The notes under the pieces: model-generated
What the model was told of the DNA's origin: nothing
Databases searched by the model: none
What the model saw: the letters and a program-made list of their open reading frames with translations, nothing else
Translations under genes and position numbers: made by a program
In this document: positions 49,616 to 59,955 of the stretch, piece by piece
Layout: every line of letters begins with the position of its first letter
How positions within the stretch are numbered: position 1 is the first letter of the stretch
DNA from: Symbiodinium natans
Lineage: Eukaryota > Sar > Dinophyceae > Suessiales > Symbiodiniaceae
NCBI GenBank assembly: GCA_905221605.1
Contig: CAJNDS010002084.1
Location: 188,001-252,000, forward strand
Reading direction: 5' to 3'
Length of the DNA stretch: 64,000 bases

Positions 49616-49629
49616 GGTCGCCTCCAGCA
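49607..49629 (+). repeat. Core hairpin 23, overlaps a stop codon
   Basis: Short arms TGC/GCA around GAGTGAGGTCGCCTCCA. The TGA at 49613-49615 is the stop of ORF J. Confidence 0.65.
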
Positions 49630-49958
49630 AACTGAACCATCAAATCCCTAAGTTCCTCTAGTCCGAATTCTGGACTTAATCACGCCTCCAGACCACTGCT
49701 CGCACTGCAGAAGAAAAGCCTCCATGCCTTATAATGCACAAGCGCCAGCCTGCTAAGCTGATGCCCCCCAGACTCGGCCTGCCCGCCAGCTTGCCTGCTG
49801 AGGTTGAGGACCAATCTCGCAGAGAAGTGTACAGAAGCGCAACCCGCCTGGCTACAATGGCCAGGACATCGAAACAGACCAGGTCCCGAACGAGTAGGTC
49901 ACTTAATTTTCACCCTCGATGCCCGCCAAGGTGCGGGACATAACCCGCACATGCGTTC
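49630..49958 (+). other. Element 3' untranslated region
   Basis: About 330 bases with no supported ORF, leading to the terminal stem-loop and tail. A degraded core (AACGAGTAGGTCAC) is at about 49889. Confidence 0.5.
49931..49950 (+). promoter_or_regulatory. 3' terminal stem-loop
   Basis: A perfect 7-bp stem, GTGCGGG (49931-49937) with CCCGCAC (49944-49950), and a 6-nt loop ACATAA. It lies 8 nt before the (GAAAT)4 tail. Several LINE families, such as UnaL2, have a 3' stem-loop before short tail repeats that their RT recognises; by analogy this may be the RT binding site. Confidence 0.65.
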
Positions 49959-49979
49959 GAAATGAAATGAAATGAAATG
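49959..49979 (+). repeat. (GAAAT)4 tail
   Basis: GAAAT repeated four times plus G, then abrupt change to TGGTTGTGG repeats. This is typical of LINEs that end in short tandem repeats rather than poly-A, and marks the element's 3' end. Confidence 0.75.
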
Positions 49980-50171
49980 TGGTTGTGGTGGTGGTGGTGG
50001 TGGTGGTGGTGGTGGTGGTGGTGGTTGTGGTTGTGGTTGTGGTTGTGGTTGTGGTTGTGGTTGTGGTTGTGCCGGTGCCGGTGCCGGTGCCGGCGCCGCC
50101 GCCGCCGCCGCCGCCGCCGCTGCTGCTGCCGCTGCCGCTGCCGCTGCTGCTGCCGCTGCCGCTGCCGCTGC

Positions 50172-50230
<59 letters not shown>
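49980..50230. repeat. Compound microsatellite, 3' flank of element
   Basis: About 14 TGG units, then about eight TTGTGG, then TGCCGG, CCG, TGCCGC and CTG blocks. The TGG/TTGTGG part matches the 5' flank at 19137-19175. Frames reading polyamino acids are artefacts. Confidence 0.9.
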
Positions 50231-50231
<1 letters not shown>

Positions 50232-52300
50232 AGTGGCAATGCTGGTGGCAGCGTTGCTGATGTGGGTGGAAGCTGCTGCCTGTCATCGTGGTTGTCACAA
50301 TGACGCGTGATCATTTGTTGCCGTTGGATTGCGCTACTCGTGGCTGTTTCTCTATCATCACTTGCCGCTGTCCGAAAACACCGCTGGGCTTCTCAAGGGA
50401 GATTGACATGTGTTGCTGCCTTTATTGTGCGAAAGCGGTCTGCTTGTCCGTTGCCTGCAATTCTTCTGGATACTTTGCAGCTCATACGCCTGAGGACATT
50501 TTGGTAATTGCGATCTCGTCGCTGAGATTTTTTGTCAGCGATGCAGCCGCAATTGTGCTTGAGGACTGCGACAGTGTAACAGTGTAATGCCTTCAAGCGG
50601 CTCTGAATATCGAACTTCAGGGAGGGCTTCGGAGCGACTGCGATAGTATTGCGATCAAATTTTATGTCATCGCTGCGCGGCCACTGCCAGCACAACTCAG
50701 TACTCACATGGCCTCGTCGGATTTGGGATCATGACGTATCTGCTTCTTTCATCATAGGGCCAGGGCTCAAATCAAAGGGTTGGAGGGTTACAAGACTTAT
50801 AAGATTTGGGCCCCTTATAAACCTTATAGAACCCTATGCAAGACGCAGCAAGGGTTCCTTCGTCGCCTTCCACGCTTTCAAAAAGGCAAAGGCTTTAGGA
50901 AATCGTTAGGGCGGGGTCGTGATGGGTCGCCTATACAAGAGGTCCTCACCCCGCTTGCGTAGCGGCGTAGCGGCTCTAACGGGTCGCTTGAGAGGGTTCG
51001 CAGGGGGGCGTTGCGCTCCCTGCGCCTTAGGCCCTAGGCCCGATGCCAAGGGCCTCGGCCGACAGCAATGTGCGCTTGTAGTAGTTCCATGTTTCTTGGC
51101 CTCGGGGAATTTTGTGACTTGTTTCTTGTCCTTCGTCAGAACACTGGGATAAATTAAATCACAATTTCGCGCATTCGCGTGATGCTGACAAACGGCCTTC
51201 AACTTGAAACCCATGGGCCTGGTCTAGCGAAGAATCATCACGAATCGCCAACTCCTGAAACTCTCAAACGTCAAAAGCGATAGAATACACTCACGTCTAA
51301 CTGGCTGACTTTGCAGCAAAGGCACCGGTCACTCTGTGTCTTCACATCGGCTTGGGCTGCCCATTCCAAACATTGAAGACGTTCCGGGAAGCTCACGTCT
51401 GGGATCTCTAAAAGTTACACTTGCAGACGGCCTGACAAAGCCCATCCCGGGAAAAGGAAAGATCTAAAGAATCTCGGCCCCCTTGTCGCAGGAAGCCAGC
51501 TTCTCTCTGGTAAAGCTGTCAAGGCGATTGAGAAAGCTGGCTATGTTAGATGCTGCTCGAAGCAAGCCAGCTTTGTGGCCTTCAGATTAGTGCCTTCTAC
51601 TGTGCCACCAGTCGCGATGTAAACGAATGTTAAAGGTTGACGATTTTCAGGCCCTGATGCCTTCCAGTGGCGCTTTTCGGTCATCATCATTCCTTGAGAT
51701 CCGAGGTATTGCTTCTGGGTGTCGTTGTCGTCGTTCTGAGCGCCTCAATCTATCGAAAACAAGGCAGTGGCTGCAGATTGGTCAGCATCGGAGCGGGAGT
51801 GAGAACGAGGGAGATAAAGACTCGAGTCAAGGAGCGAGGGCCCCACCGTCAGGGGCTTCATCATGCCTGATCTACTGGAGTCCCTGTAAGGTTTTGGGAT
51901 CGTGCTCTTAAGCGATACTAGGCCTGCAGAAGCTGCTGGAATATTTACCGCTTACGGATGCTCCCCACAGACCGTCAAGTTGGCTGGCCATGGTAGCTTG
52001 TTGAGGTGCCTTTACTTTCAGCGCTTGCATGTAACGCTGCGCCACGTCTTTCCCGGGAGCTTTCGGGTCGCACTCTCTCTCGTTGTATAGGGTTGAGAGA
52101 GGGGAGCCTTGTTTTTCGACATCGTTGCGAAACGGTCGCCCAGAAACCCTGAGAACAATCTCACAGCCGATGGCAAAGTGGAGCATGTATCCGCAATACT
52201 ACTTCCCGGGGGAGGCATAAAACACCACGAGAACCATAGGGCGTCTCACGTCGGGGGGAAAGCCAACACTTTCACCTGGACCTCGCACTCGGGCGCGCCT
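50231..52300. other. No gene recognised
   Basis: Short frames only. Around 50770-50850 there is a repetitive stretch with ACTTATA and CCTTATA. At 51395-51457 a fragment reads KVTLADGLTKPIPGKGKI and then a stop, which recalls the end of a Ty1/copia polyprotein, but it is too short to claim. Confidence 0.3.
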
Positions 52301-52329
52301 TGGTGCGTGGGGGGGCCTTCGGGCTTCCT

Positions 52330-52425
52330 CATGCCCAGCAGAAGCAGAAGAAGAAGGAGGAGAAGAAGAAGAAGAGGAGGAAGAAGAAGAGGAGGAAGAA
52401 GAAGAAGAAGAAGAAAAGAGAGAGA
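52330..52425. repeat. Purine (GAA/GAG)n tract
   Basis: About 95 bp of almost pure purine on this strand, capable of triplex formation. Frames here are artefacts. Confidence 0.9.
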
Positions 52426-52604
52426 AGAATACCTGTGTCACGGACCTTTCGAACCGGGCAGCGGGCCGTCGGGGCCAGGACCGCTCGGGAGCCCCTTGCT
52501 GGGTGGAAGAAGAAGAAGGAGAAGAGCGAGAGAGCCCAGCAACCAACAGACGTGCCCTGAAAACAGGGCCGGGCGAACACGCCTGGGGCTTGACCCTAGC
52601 CCTA

Positions 52605-52660
52605 CGAAAAAAGAAAGAAAGAAAGAAAGAAAGAGAAAAAGAAAGAAAGAAAGAACAAGG
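52605..52660. repeat. (GAAA)n microsatellite
   Basis: About 12 GAAA units with interruptions, in the same purine-rich neighbourhood. Confidence 0.9.
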
Positions 52661-53890
52661 AGAGAGCAAGGGCGGCAATATCCGAGAGTCTGAGAGTCGA
52701 CGGGAAAGAGTCGGAAGAGCGAGGGAGGGGAAGCAACTGGCGCCATCGAAAACAGACTTTGTCAGGCATGGTGCTGCTCCCGGGTTGGGGCCTCCTCGTA
52801 CTGGCGGGCGCTGAGTGACCAGATGGCAATACTGCCACCTGAAGGGAAGATGTCGCTACTGGACCATAGGTTTCAAGTCACCTAAACGTGGCAAGCATTT
52901 TCCAACCAGCCTTTCCCAACGCACGTCTACTGCACTATGTGCAAGTTGCCAAAAGTGTTAGGTTGGCACACTACTTTGCCGGCTGGGCGCTTTGGGGGCT
53001 AACCGTGACTCGGCATCAAGGTGAACTTTGCACTGCTGCCCATTACTGAGCCTCGTACTTTTGTGTCAAAAGCATTAGGGGTTGCGTCTGACACAACTTG
53101 TGGCAAAACCCCCCTCCTGGTCAGCTATATAAAAGGATTCTCGTGCATTTTCTGGGAAACGCTCGGAAGCCAAAGACCGGTGTTCACAGTGCTCCAAATG
53201 TGTTCTGTATCGGTGTCTCCCATCCCAACTGGCCGAGGTGCTAAGTCTGTGTCTTGTGTGGGAGTGCGTGAATCTCTAGCCGAAGCTTTGACTTTGCGCG
53301 CACGTTGGCATGGGGAGTGTGGGACTAGGCAAGGACACCTGGAGTCTGCGCTATTTACAACATGGTAGCGAAATGTAAGAACATGCAAGAACGAAGGCTG
53401 CTGGAGGAACTTACAATGGCAAACCGGCTGCGGGAATTCAGGCCCGAGCAGCGACAACTACTATCATTCATCTTGAACATTTTTGAAAGTTCCATCTCGA
53501 ACCAAGCAACTTGATGGGCTCCTTGGGATACCCTGCGGGATTTGGGGCTGGATAGGAGAGCCGGGCCAGGAGCACAGGACAGTCGGGCAAGCAAGCATAG
53601 CTGAGTTAAACTCTGAACCCAGAAAAATGCCCCAAAGCTTCGTGAAATCCGTGAAGTCCTAAGGTCCTGGGGCCTTCACCTTCCGTTGAGGCCAAGCAGC
53701 TGGACTGCCCATCAGATCCGTCAGCCGGGACTGAAACTACTGCAGATGAGGCTCCTCGGACTCCTCGCCCCAAGGGGAATTCTCAGGTAGGCCTGAACTG
53801 ATCGTCACCCGCATCCCGCCTCCCGCATCCAGCGCCGACTAAATAAACGGTGGTTGTAGTGATCGTAGTAGTCGTGGTCGTGGTACTGGC
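52661..53890. other. Unrecognised region with one exon-like frame
   Basis: Mostly uninformative. At 53384-53515 the + strand reads MQERRLLEELTMANRLREF, continuing as an amphipathic helical stretch to a stop. I cannot assign it to a family. Confidence 0.25.
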
Positions 53891-53892
53891 AG

Positions 53893-54290
53893 TGATGGTG
53901 CTTTTGGGGTTTGAAGGGTTTTGGGGCTTTGGGGTTCGTAGGATTTTGGGCTTTTGGGGTTTATTATTGTTTTCGGGGTTCTTTGGCGTCGACTTTAGTT
54001 CGGGGGTTTCTAGGGCTTATCACCTGTAAGGGTGCAAGGCTGTGGGGGTTCGGATTGTTTAGGGCTTTGGAGTTTTTAAGGTTGATAGGGTTTTGGGTTT
54101 CAATATTTTAGGCTTTTGGGGTTTATTTAGGGTTGAACAGTTAAGTCTATAGGGTTTCTGGGGTTTGTAGGGTTCAGGGCTGTTTGGATTCATGGGGTTT
54201 AGGGCTGTTAGGGTTGAGAGCTTTTGGGGGTTCATGGGGTTTATCCTTGTTTAGGGTTTTTGGGCTCATAGGGTTTATATATAATATCAG
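53893..54290 (+). repeat. Degenerate telomere-like repeat
   Basis: About 400 bp rich in GGGGTTT, TTTAGGG, TTTTGGGG and TTAGGGTT with irregular spacing. It resembles degraded plant/dinoflagellate-type telomeric repeat (TTTAGGG)n. No perfect array is present, so it is interstitial or derived. Confidence 0.5.
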
Positions 54291-56570
54291 CTTCTAGCTT
54301 TCAGTCTCTTTCGCTCCGCATCCCCCGACCTCCAGCCCCCGACCTCCACGTCACGCATCCCCCGACTCCACTCCGCCGTCCCGCGTCCGGTGTCCTGCGC
54401 CTCCACCCTAACAAAACCTTTGTCGGCTAAGAGTGCATAGCCGGCCGACTCTCAGGGATGTCGGAAGTGAAGCCTCTTGATCTGCATGTTCCACATGGCC
54501 GGGGGCTCCTGCGCATCTGCTGATGCAGATCAGCTCTTGCAGCCCAGGCGACTGTCGACACTGACTCCACGGAATGCACAGTTTGAGCCTTGTCTTGACT
54601 TGTAAAGTCTGAGAGCTCACGCCCTCCGAATTAGAAAAAAGTTCTTTTGCAGTGCAATAGCTTGCACCGCTTCTGTGCCGCCCAGTCTGAAGAAGTTTGG
54701 ACTGCCTCTACCCTCGTGGGAAGGCCTAGCCACAAGCTGATAACGAGGTTGCTTGTGTAAACTTCAAAGAGCAGCTTGAATTCGGATGCAACTTCTGTTC
54801 CCCATATGGCCATCTGAGATACCAGGCCATGCCGGCCTACATGACCTGTGCAGGGAGTTTCTTGTTTTGATTGCAAGTGGGCGGACAGCAGTTGGAGTTA
54901 TGACCGGCGCGACTGCCTTCATCAGCACGAGCACAGCGCGGTCAACAGAAGCACCAAGACTTCTGTGCGGTTTTTGCCTCAGACAGCGGCGAGGCCCCGA
55001 TTTCCAGCGTTGAAGTCTAGGTGTAAGAAACTACTCACGGTTTTTTTCTGTATCCACATGTTCAACGAGCAGCTTGCAACTTTGGAGTTGATTGGACCTT
55101 GCCCTGTAAAATTGCTTTGGGACATCAGTCCGGCAGCCTTGAAACTTTCTCTGCTGAAGTTCGAGTCAGGGTTCGCCATGCCAGCCGCGCAGGCCAGAAA
55201 TTAAACACTTGGTGGGGACAGTGTGACGAACTCGATGGAACAGAGATGTCCTGCCCTGCGCAGATGCCAGCAAGGGAGCAGCCATGTGTGATCCACTCGG
55301 CGGCTCACCTTCATCACCTTCATCAATCACTATACGCACTTGCAATGTGAAATATGCTGTTCAATACATGTCAGTACACTCCCATCTGGGTTGAGAAGCC
55401 GGGCTGGACAAGCACGGAGGACAGGTCTGTTATCCTGCGTGCCATGTGCCGTGGATCCTAGTGTGTTGACTGGCGTTGACTCGTTGACTCCTTGACTTTG
55501 ATGTTGCGGTTCGGCAAGCAGGGACAGACCTGTTTCATGCTGGGGGCTTGAGCTCCTCTGCCCAAACTTTCTTCTTGAGGGCACTGCATAGTCAAGATTC
55601 GGTTTCAAGTCCTCCAATGAAGATTAGGAGTCTTTATGCAGCAGAGACTGCAAAGAGGCTTGATGCTTCTGGGGGTTCATTGTAGGTTGCGCCCACCTGA
55701 GTTCTTGATGTGTTTCGAGATTGTCTTTTGGCGTATCTATGATCTCGGCTTCATCGATCCTACGATGCAAAGTGTTCATATGGGTGCTGGATGCCATTCC
55801 TTTGCGCTGTGAGATCACGATGCCTAGGTTGCGGCTCCCCATTGACGAGTTTCGAGACAGGCCAGCATGACCCCCATGCCTGATCAAGGCACAGAGGTAT
55901 GCAAGAGAAGTGAATAAGGAGCAACAAACAAACAAATGAGGATCAACAAAGAACATATTGCTTCCAAGACTCCTGGTCTTCGCCTGCTGGTGTGGTCCCT
56001 TGGTGTTCCGTATTTCTCTGGCCTGCTGGTCCTCCGGTTCCCTGCAACCCTAAACCCGAAATGAGGGGGGAACCACTGCTACTGCTACGACCACCACTCG
56101 CACTGGGACTGGGACTTTATTCGTACTGCCACGGCGCATTCCGGCTATCACTATGATTACTGCCATCAAGATATTGCTTCAAAAACAGACATGAACTCCT
56201 CTCCGAGCCCGTCACATCAGCATTGTGTTTGCAGATGGGGGGTGGGTGGCTGGCTTCCCCCAAGGCCTCCCGCTTTTGTATGACGTGCAAGCTTGCTTTG
56301 CTGCAAACCCATGTATGAATCTTCCATAGTACCAAGGATGTGTTTGCCTGTTTAAGCCATGCATGCTTGCCTCAAAGAACATCGTGCCAGCAAACGATAA
56401 ATATTTACTGCTTCAAAAACACAATGCGAACTTAACAAGAACTTTGTCTTCCAAGCCCATCGTATGAGCACTGTGTTTGCATACAGGCGCCTCCAACCTT
56501 TGTGCCGTTTTCAGCCGTGCAAGAGTTTGCTTTACAAAGAGAACCATGCCATGAAATGGATCTTCTGCTG
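54291..56570. other. No gene recognised
   Basis: Short frames on both strands with no known domains. A + strand stretch at about 54850-55200 is open but unidentifiable. Confidence 0.3.
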
Positions 56571-56571
56571 G

Positions 56572-56573
<2 letters not shown>

Positions 56574-56625
<52 letters not shown>
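56574..56625 (+). repeat. 52-nt poly-G run
   Basis: An uninterrupted G homopolymer of 52 bases, long enough to be uncertain in length in any assembly. Confidence 0.95.
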
Positions 56626-56629
<4 letters not shown>

Positions 56630-57045
56630 TCTGCACTTCACGAGGAGCAGCGCACGGGACCGAGGCAGGAACGTCATCGCGAGCACGGAGCATATCCGTC
56701 CAAGAGTCCGAGACGCAGGAAAGGACGTCCTTGCAGCGTTTTCGCGACACGGAGCACAAGACCCTGCTCGGGATCGAGGTGTGAGCACAATGGACAAGTG
56801 AATGTGCCCAGGACCTAAGCGAGAGTGCGATGTGTCATATTACTCGATGCCATGCCTAGCGAGAACGCGATTTAACCCAAAACGAGAGCCACATTTAGGT
56901 GAGAACAATAACATGACATTGAGAAAATGGGTCTCCTATGTGCACAAGTTCTAGTGTTAGGACTAGTACTACGAGTACGTGGAGCTGGTAGTGGTGGTGG
57001 TAGCAGTAGTGGAGTACTGCCGCTGTTGCTGCTGCTGCTACTACT

Positions 57046-57067
57046 TACGACTACGACTACGACTACG

Positions 57068-57131
<64 letters not shown>

Positions 57132-57143
57132 TCACCAGTACTG

Positions 57144-57228
<85 letters not shown>

Positions 57229-57293
57229 AGCTACTACTACAGCTACTACTCCTACTACCCCTACTACTCCTTCTACTCCTACTACTACTACTG

Positions 57294-57341
<48 letters not shown>

Positions 57342-57373
57342 TTCCTACTACTCCTACTACCACCACTACGACG

Positions 57374-57452
<79 letters not shown>
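57046..57452 (+). repeat. (CTA)n microsatellite
   Basis: About 400 bp of ACT/CTA trinucleotides with a few interruptions (TCACCAGTA, CTCCTAC, CGACGAC), followed by a 14-nt C run. Reading frames here are poly-Thr/Leu/Val/Ser artefacts. Confidence 0.95.
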
Positions 57453-57479
57453 GCCGCCCCCCCCCCCCCCCAACCAACT

Positions 57480-57935
57480 GCCAAAGTTAAGCCGGAACTC
57501 AAAGTAACTGGCAGGCGTGGTACGGGAAGCATTGGCAGGTAGCGGAAGCTACTTCTCGGGATCCTACATTGGACAGCAAAAAACGCGTATTTCTCGAGTT
57601 TTGGACGTCAATTTTCACGCTATGTTGTTCATTGTCGTCGTTTTAAGGAAGGATGCTAGGGGGGTTAAGGGTTTGGGAAGCGGGTCTGACGTCTGGCTCA
57701 CGGAAGTCTTTTTGGCGCAGTGCTTTCATGCCAGGGGTAACACCATGGTCTCGGCACGCAAGACACACGTCGTCGGCGACGTTAACTGCACAGAGCCTGC
57801 AACATGTTGCGCTGCTGAATGTCGCAAACCGTAGGCCCATGCACCCTCCCACCCTAAAGCCCATCCGCACATGTCACTCCGGGCAATGTCGCCAAAAGCA
57901 AGGAACAACCCCCCAAGCTTTGGCACGAACGTAAT
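57480..57935. other. No gene recognised
   Basis: Short frames only, between two large simple repeats. Confidence 0.3.
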
Positions 57936-57937
57936 TA

Positions 57938-58208
57938 CCCCCCCCCCCCCCCAATCAATGATGTTGGCAGCTAAGCGGACACGCTGGGAATGGAAACGAA
58001 TTACCCCCCCCACCCCCCCCCCCCCCACCCCCCCCCCACCCCCCCCCCCCCCCCCCCCCCCCCCACCCCCCCCCCCCCCACCCCCCCCCCCACCCCACCC
58101 CTCCCCCCCCCCCCCCCACCCCCCCCCCCCACCCCCCCCCCCCCCCCACCCCCCCCCACCCACCCCCCCCCCCACCCCCCCCCCCCCCCCCCCCCCCCAC
58201 CCCCCCCG
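57938..58208. repeat. C-rich tract
   Basis: Long C runs separated by single A residues from 58004 to 58208, plus a C run at 57938-57952. Frames are Pro/His or Gly/Trp artefacts. Confidence 0.95.
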
Positions 58209-58268
58209 CACGGTGGATGCACGCAGTGGCAACTAGGGTCTTTGGAAGGTAGTTGGAAGGGGGGGGTG

Positions 58269-58335
58269 CCTACTACTACTACTTCTTCTACTTCTACTTC
58301 TACTTTTACTTCTACTTCCACTTCTACTTCTACTT

Positions 58336-58367
<32 letters not shown>

Positions 58368-58375
58368 TCTACTGG
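58269..58375 (+). repeat. (CTACTT)n microsatellite
   Basis: CTA and CTT trinucleotides alternate over about 100 bp. Confidence 0.9.
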
Positions 58376-58439
58376 TAGAGGTCCATTCGCTTGTTGATCC
58401 ATGCATGTTTTTTTAATATTCGCCTGGGCATCTTGCTTG

Positions 58440-58815
58440 ATCTTCATCTGTTTTCATTTATGTTTTGATACTTCAGCCGCGTTTGAACCTATGTAGCTTG
58501 CAGATACCTTCAGAGCTTTGTCTCGCCAGGATTTTGCAGCACATACGCGAAAACCGGGCTCAGGCCTCAGGACGTGCCACGACAGAGATGACCCATTCCG
58601 TTGTCCTTTGTCCCATACATCCACACCCTCTACTGGCGAAGCTCAAGTCCCAATCATACCTTGTGACATCAACCATTATTTTTGGCTTTAAGGGCGGCCA
58701 GCTTGCGGACTTGAAGCGTTTCCTGCTCATGTTGGGTTGTTCGGCGACTGCACTGCAGAATTCCCCTAAGGCCCAGCCACATCTACGTTGGAATTTCACA
58801 GTGCATTCTGCGTGA
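58440..58815 (+). other. Unidentified open frame
   Basis: A 116-codon frame (58465-58815) on the + strand with no recognisable domain, between two large repeats. It could contain an exon but nothing confirms it. Confidence 0.2.
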
Positions 58816-58854
58816 GGTTGTGCTTGCGTGTTTGCATGCGCATGTGTGCGGGCA

Positions 58855-59003
58855 TCTGTGTGTGTGTGTGTGTGCGTGTGCGCACGCGGGTGGGTGGGTG
58901 GGGGGCGGGCGGGTTTGTGGTAAGTGTGTCTTGTGTGAGTCAATATGTGTGTGTGTGTGTGTGTGTGTCTTTGTGTGTGCGTGTGTGTGTGTGTGTGTCT
59001 TTG

Positions 59004-59036
<33 letters not shown>

Positions 59037-59955
59037 CTGTGTGTCTCTGTGTCTGTGTGTCTGTGTGTCTCTGTGTCTCTGTGTCTCTGTGTCTGTGTGT
59101 CTCTGTGTCTGTGTGTCTCTGTGTCTGTGTGTCTGTGTGTCTCTGTGTCTCTGTGTCTGTGTGTCTCTGTGTCTGTGTCTGCGTCTGGGTGTCTGTGTGT
59201 CTGTGTGTCTGTGTGTCTGTGTGTCTGTGTGTCTGTGTGTCTGTGTGTCTGTGTGTCCGTGTGTCTGTGTGTCCGTGTGTCTGTGTGTCTGTGTGTCTGT
59301 GTGTCTGTGTGTCTGTGTGTCTGTGTGTCTGCGTGTCTGCGTGTCTGCGTGTCTGCGTGTCTGCGTGTCTGCGTGTCTGGGTGTCTGTGTGTCTGTGTGT
59401 CTGTGTGTCTGTGTGTCTGTGTGTCTGTGTGTCTGTGTGTCTGTGTGTCTGTGTGTCTGTGTTTCTGTGTGTCTGTGTGTCTGTGTGTCTGTGTGTCTGT
59501 GTGTCTGTGTGTCTGTGTGTCTGTGTGTCTGTGTGTCTGTGTGTCTGTGTGTCTGTGTGTCTGTGTGTCTGTGTGTCTGTGTGTCTGTGTGTCTGTGTGT
59601 CTGTGTGTCTGGTCTGTGTGTCTGTGGTTCTGCGTGTCTGTGCGTCTGTGTGTCTGTTCTGTGTGTGTGTGTGTGTCTGTGTGTCTGTGTGTCTGTGTGT
59701 CTGTGTGTCTGTGTGTCTGTGTGTCTGTGTGTCTGTGTGTCTGTGTGTCTGTGTGTCTGTGTGTCTGTGTGTCTCTGTGTCTCTGTGTCTCTGTGTCTGT
59801 GTGTCTCTGTGTCTCTGTGTCTGTGTGTCTCTGTGTCTCTGTGTCTCTGTGTCTCTGTGTCTCTGTGTCTCTGTGTGTCTGTGTGTCTGTGTGTCTGTGT
59901 GTCTCTGTGTCTCTGTGTCTCTGTGTCTGTGTGTCTCTGTGTGTGTGTGTGTTGT
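58855..59955 (+). repeat. (TGTGTGTC)n satellite-like array
   Basis: About 1.1 kb: (TG)n at the start, then 8-bp TGTGTGTC units mixed with 6-bp TGTGTC units and occasional TGCGTGTC. The very long frames on both strands (Cys/Val/Ser or Thr/Asp/His repeats) are artefacts. Confidence 0.95.

Larger units (their letters stand above)
19176..49979 (+). mobile_element. Giant multi-ORF LINE-like retroelement
   Basis: Seen: a + strand block with an APE-endonuclease/reverse-transcriptase ORF at the 5' end, eight or more further intronless ORFs in the same direction, one family of short hairpins scattered throughout, and a 3' stem-loop plus (GAAAT)4 tail. Both edges abut TGG/TTGTGG microsatellite. Shared hairpins from 19930 to 49629 tie the whole block together. 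No RNase H domain and no LTRs were seen. The span contains an 11.9-kb duplication around a 100-N gap; with one copy removed the element is about 18.8 kb, far larger than ordinary LINEs (roughly 4-8 kb). The gene order is also unusual because EN-RT comes first and the accessory ORFs follow. Alternative: a smaller LINE next to unrelated genes, but the common hairpins argue against it. Confidence 0.75.

Noticed and set aside
51395-51457. Ty1/copia-like phrase ADGLTKPIP
   Set aside because: Too short and isolated. No integrase, RT or RNase H sequence was seen around it.
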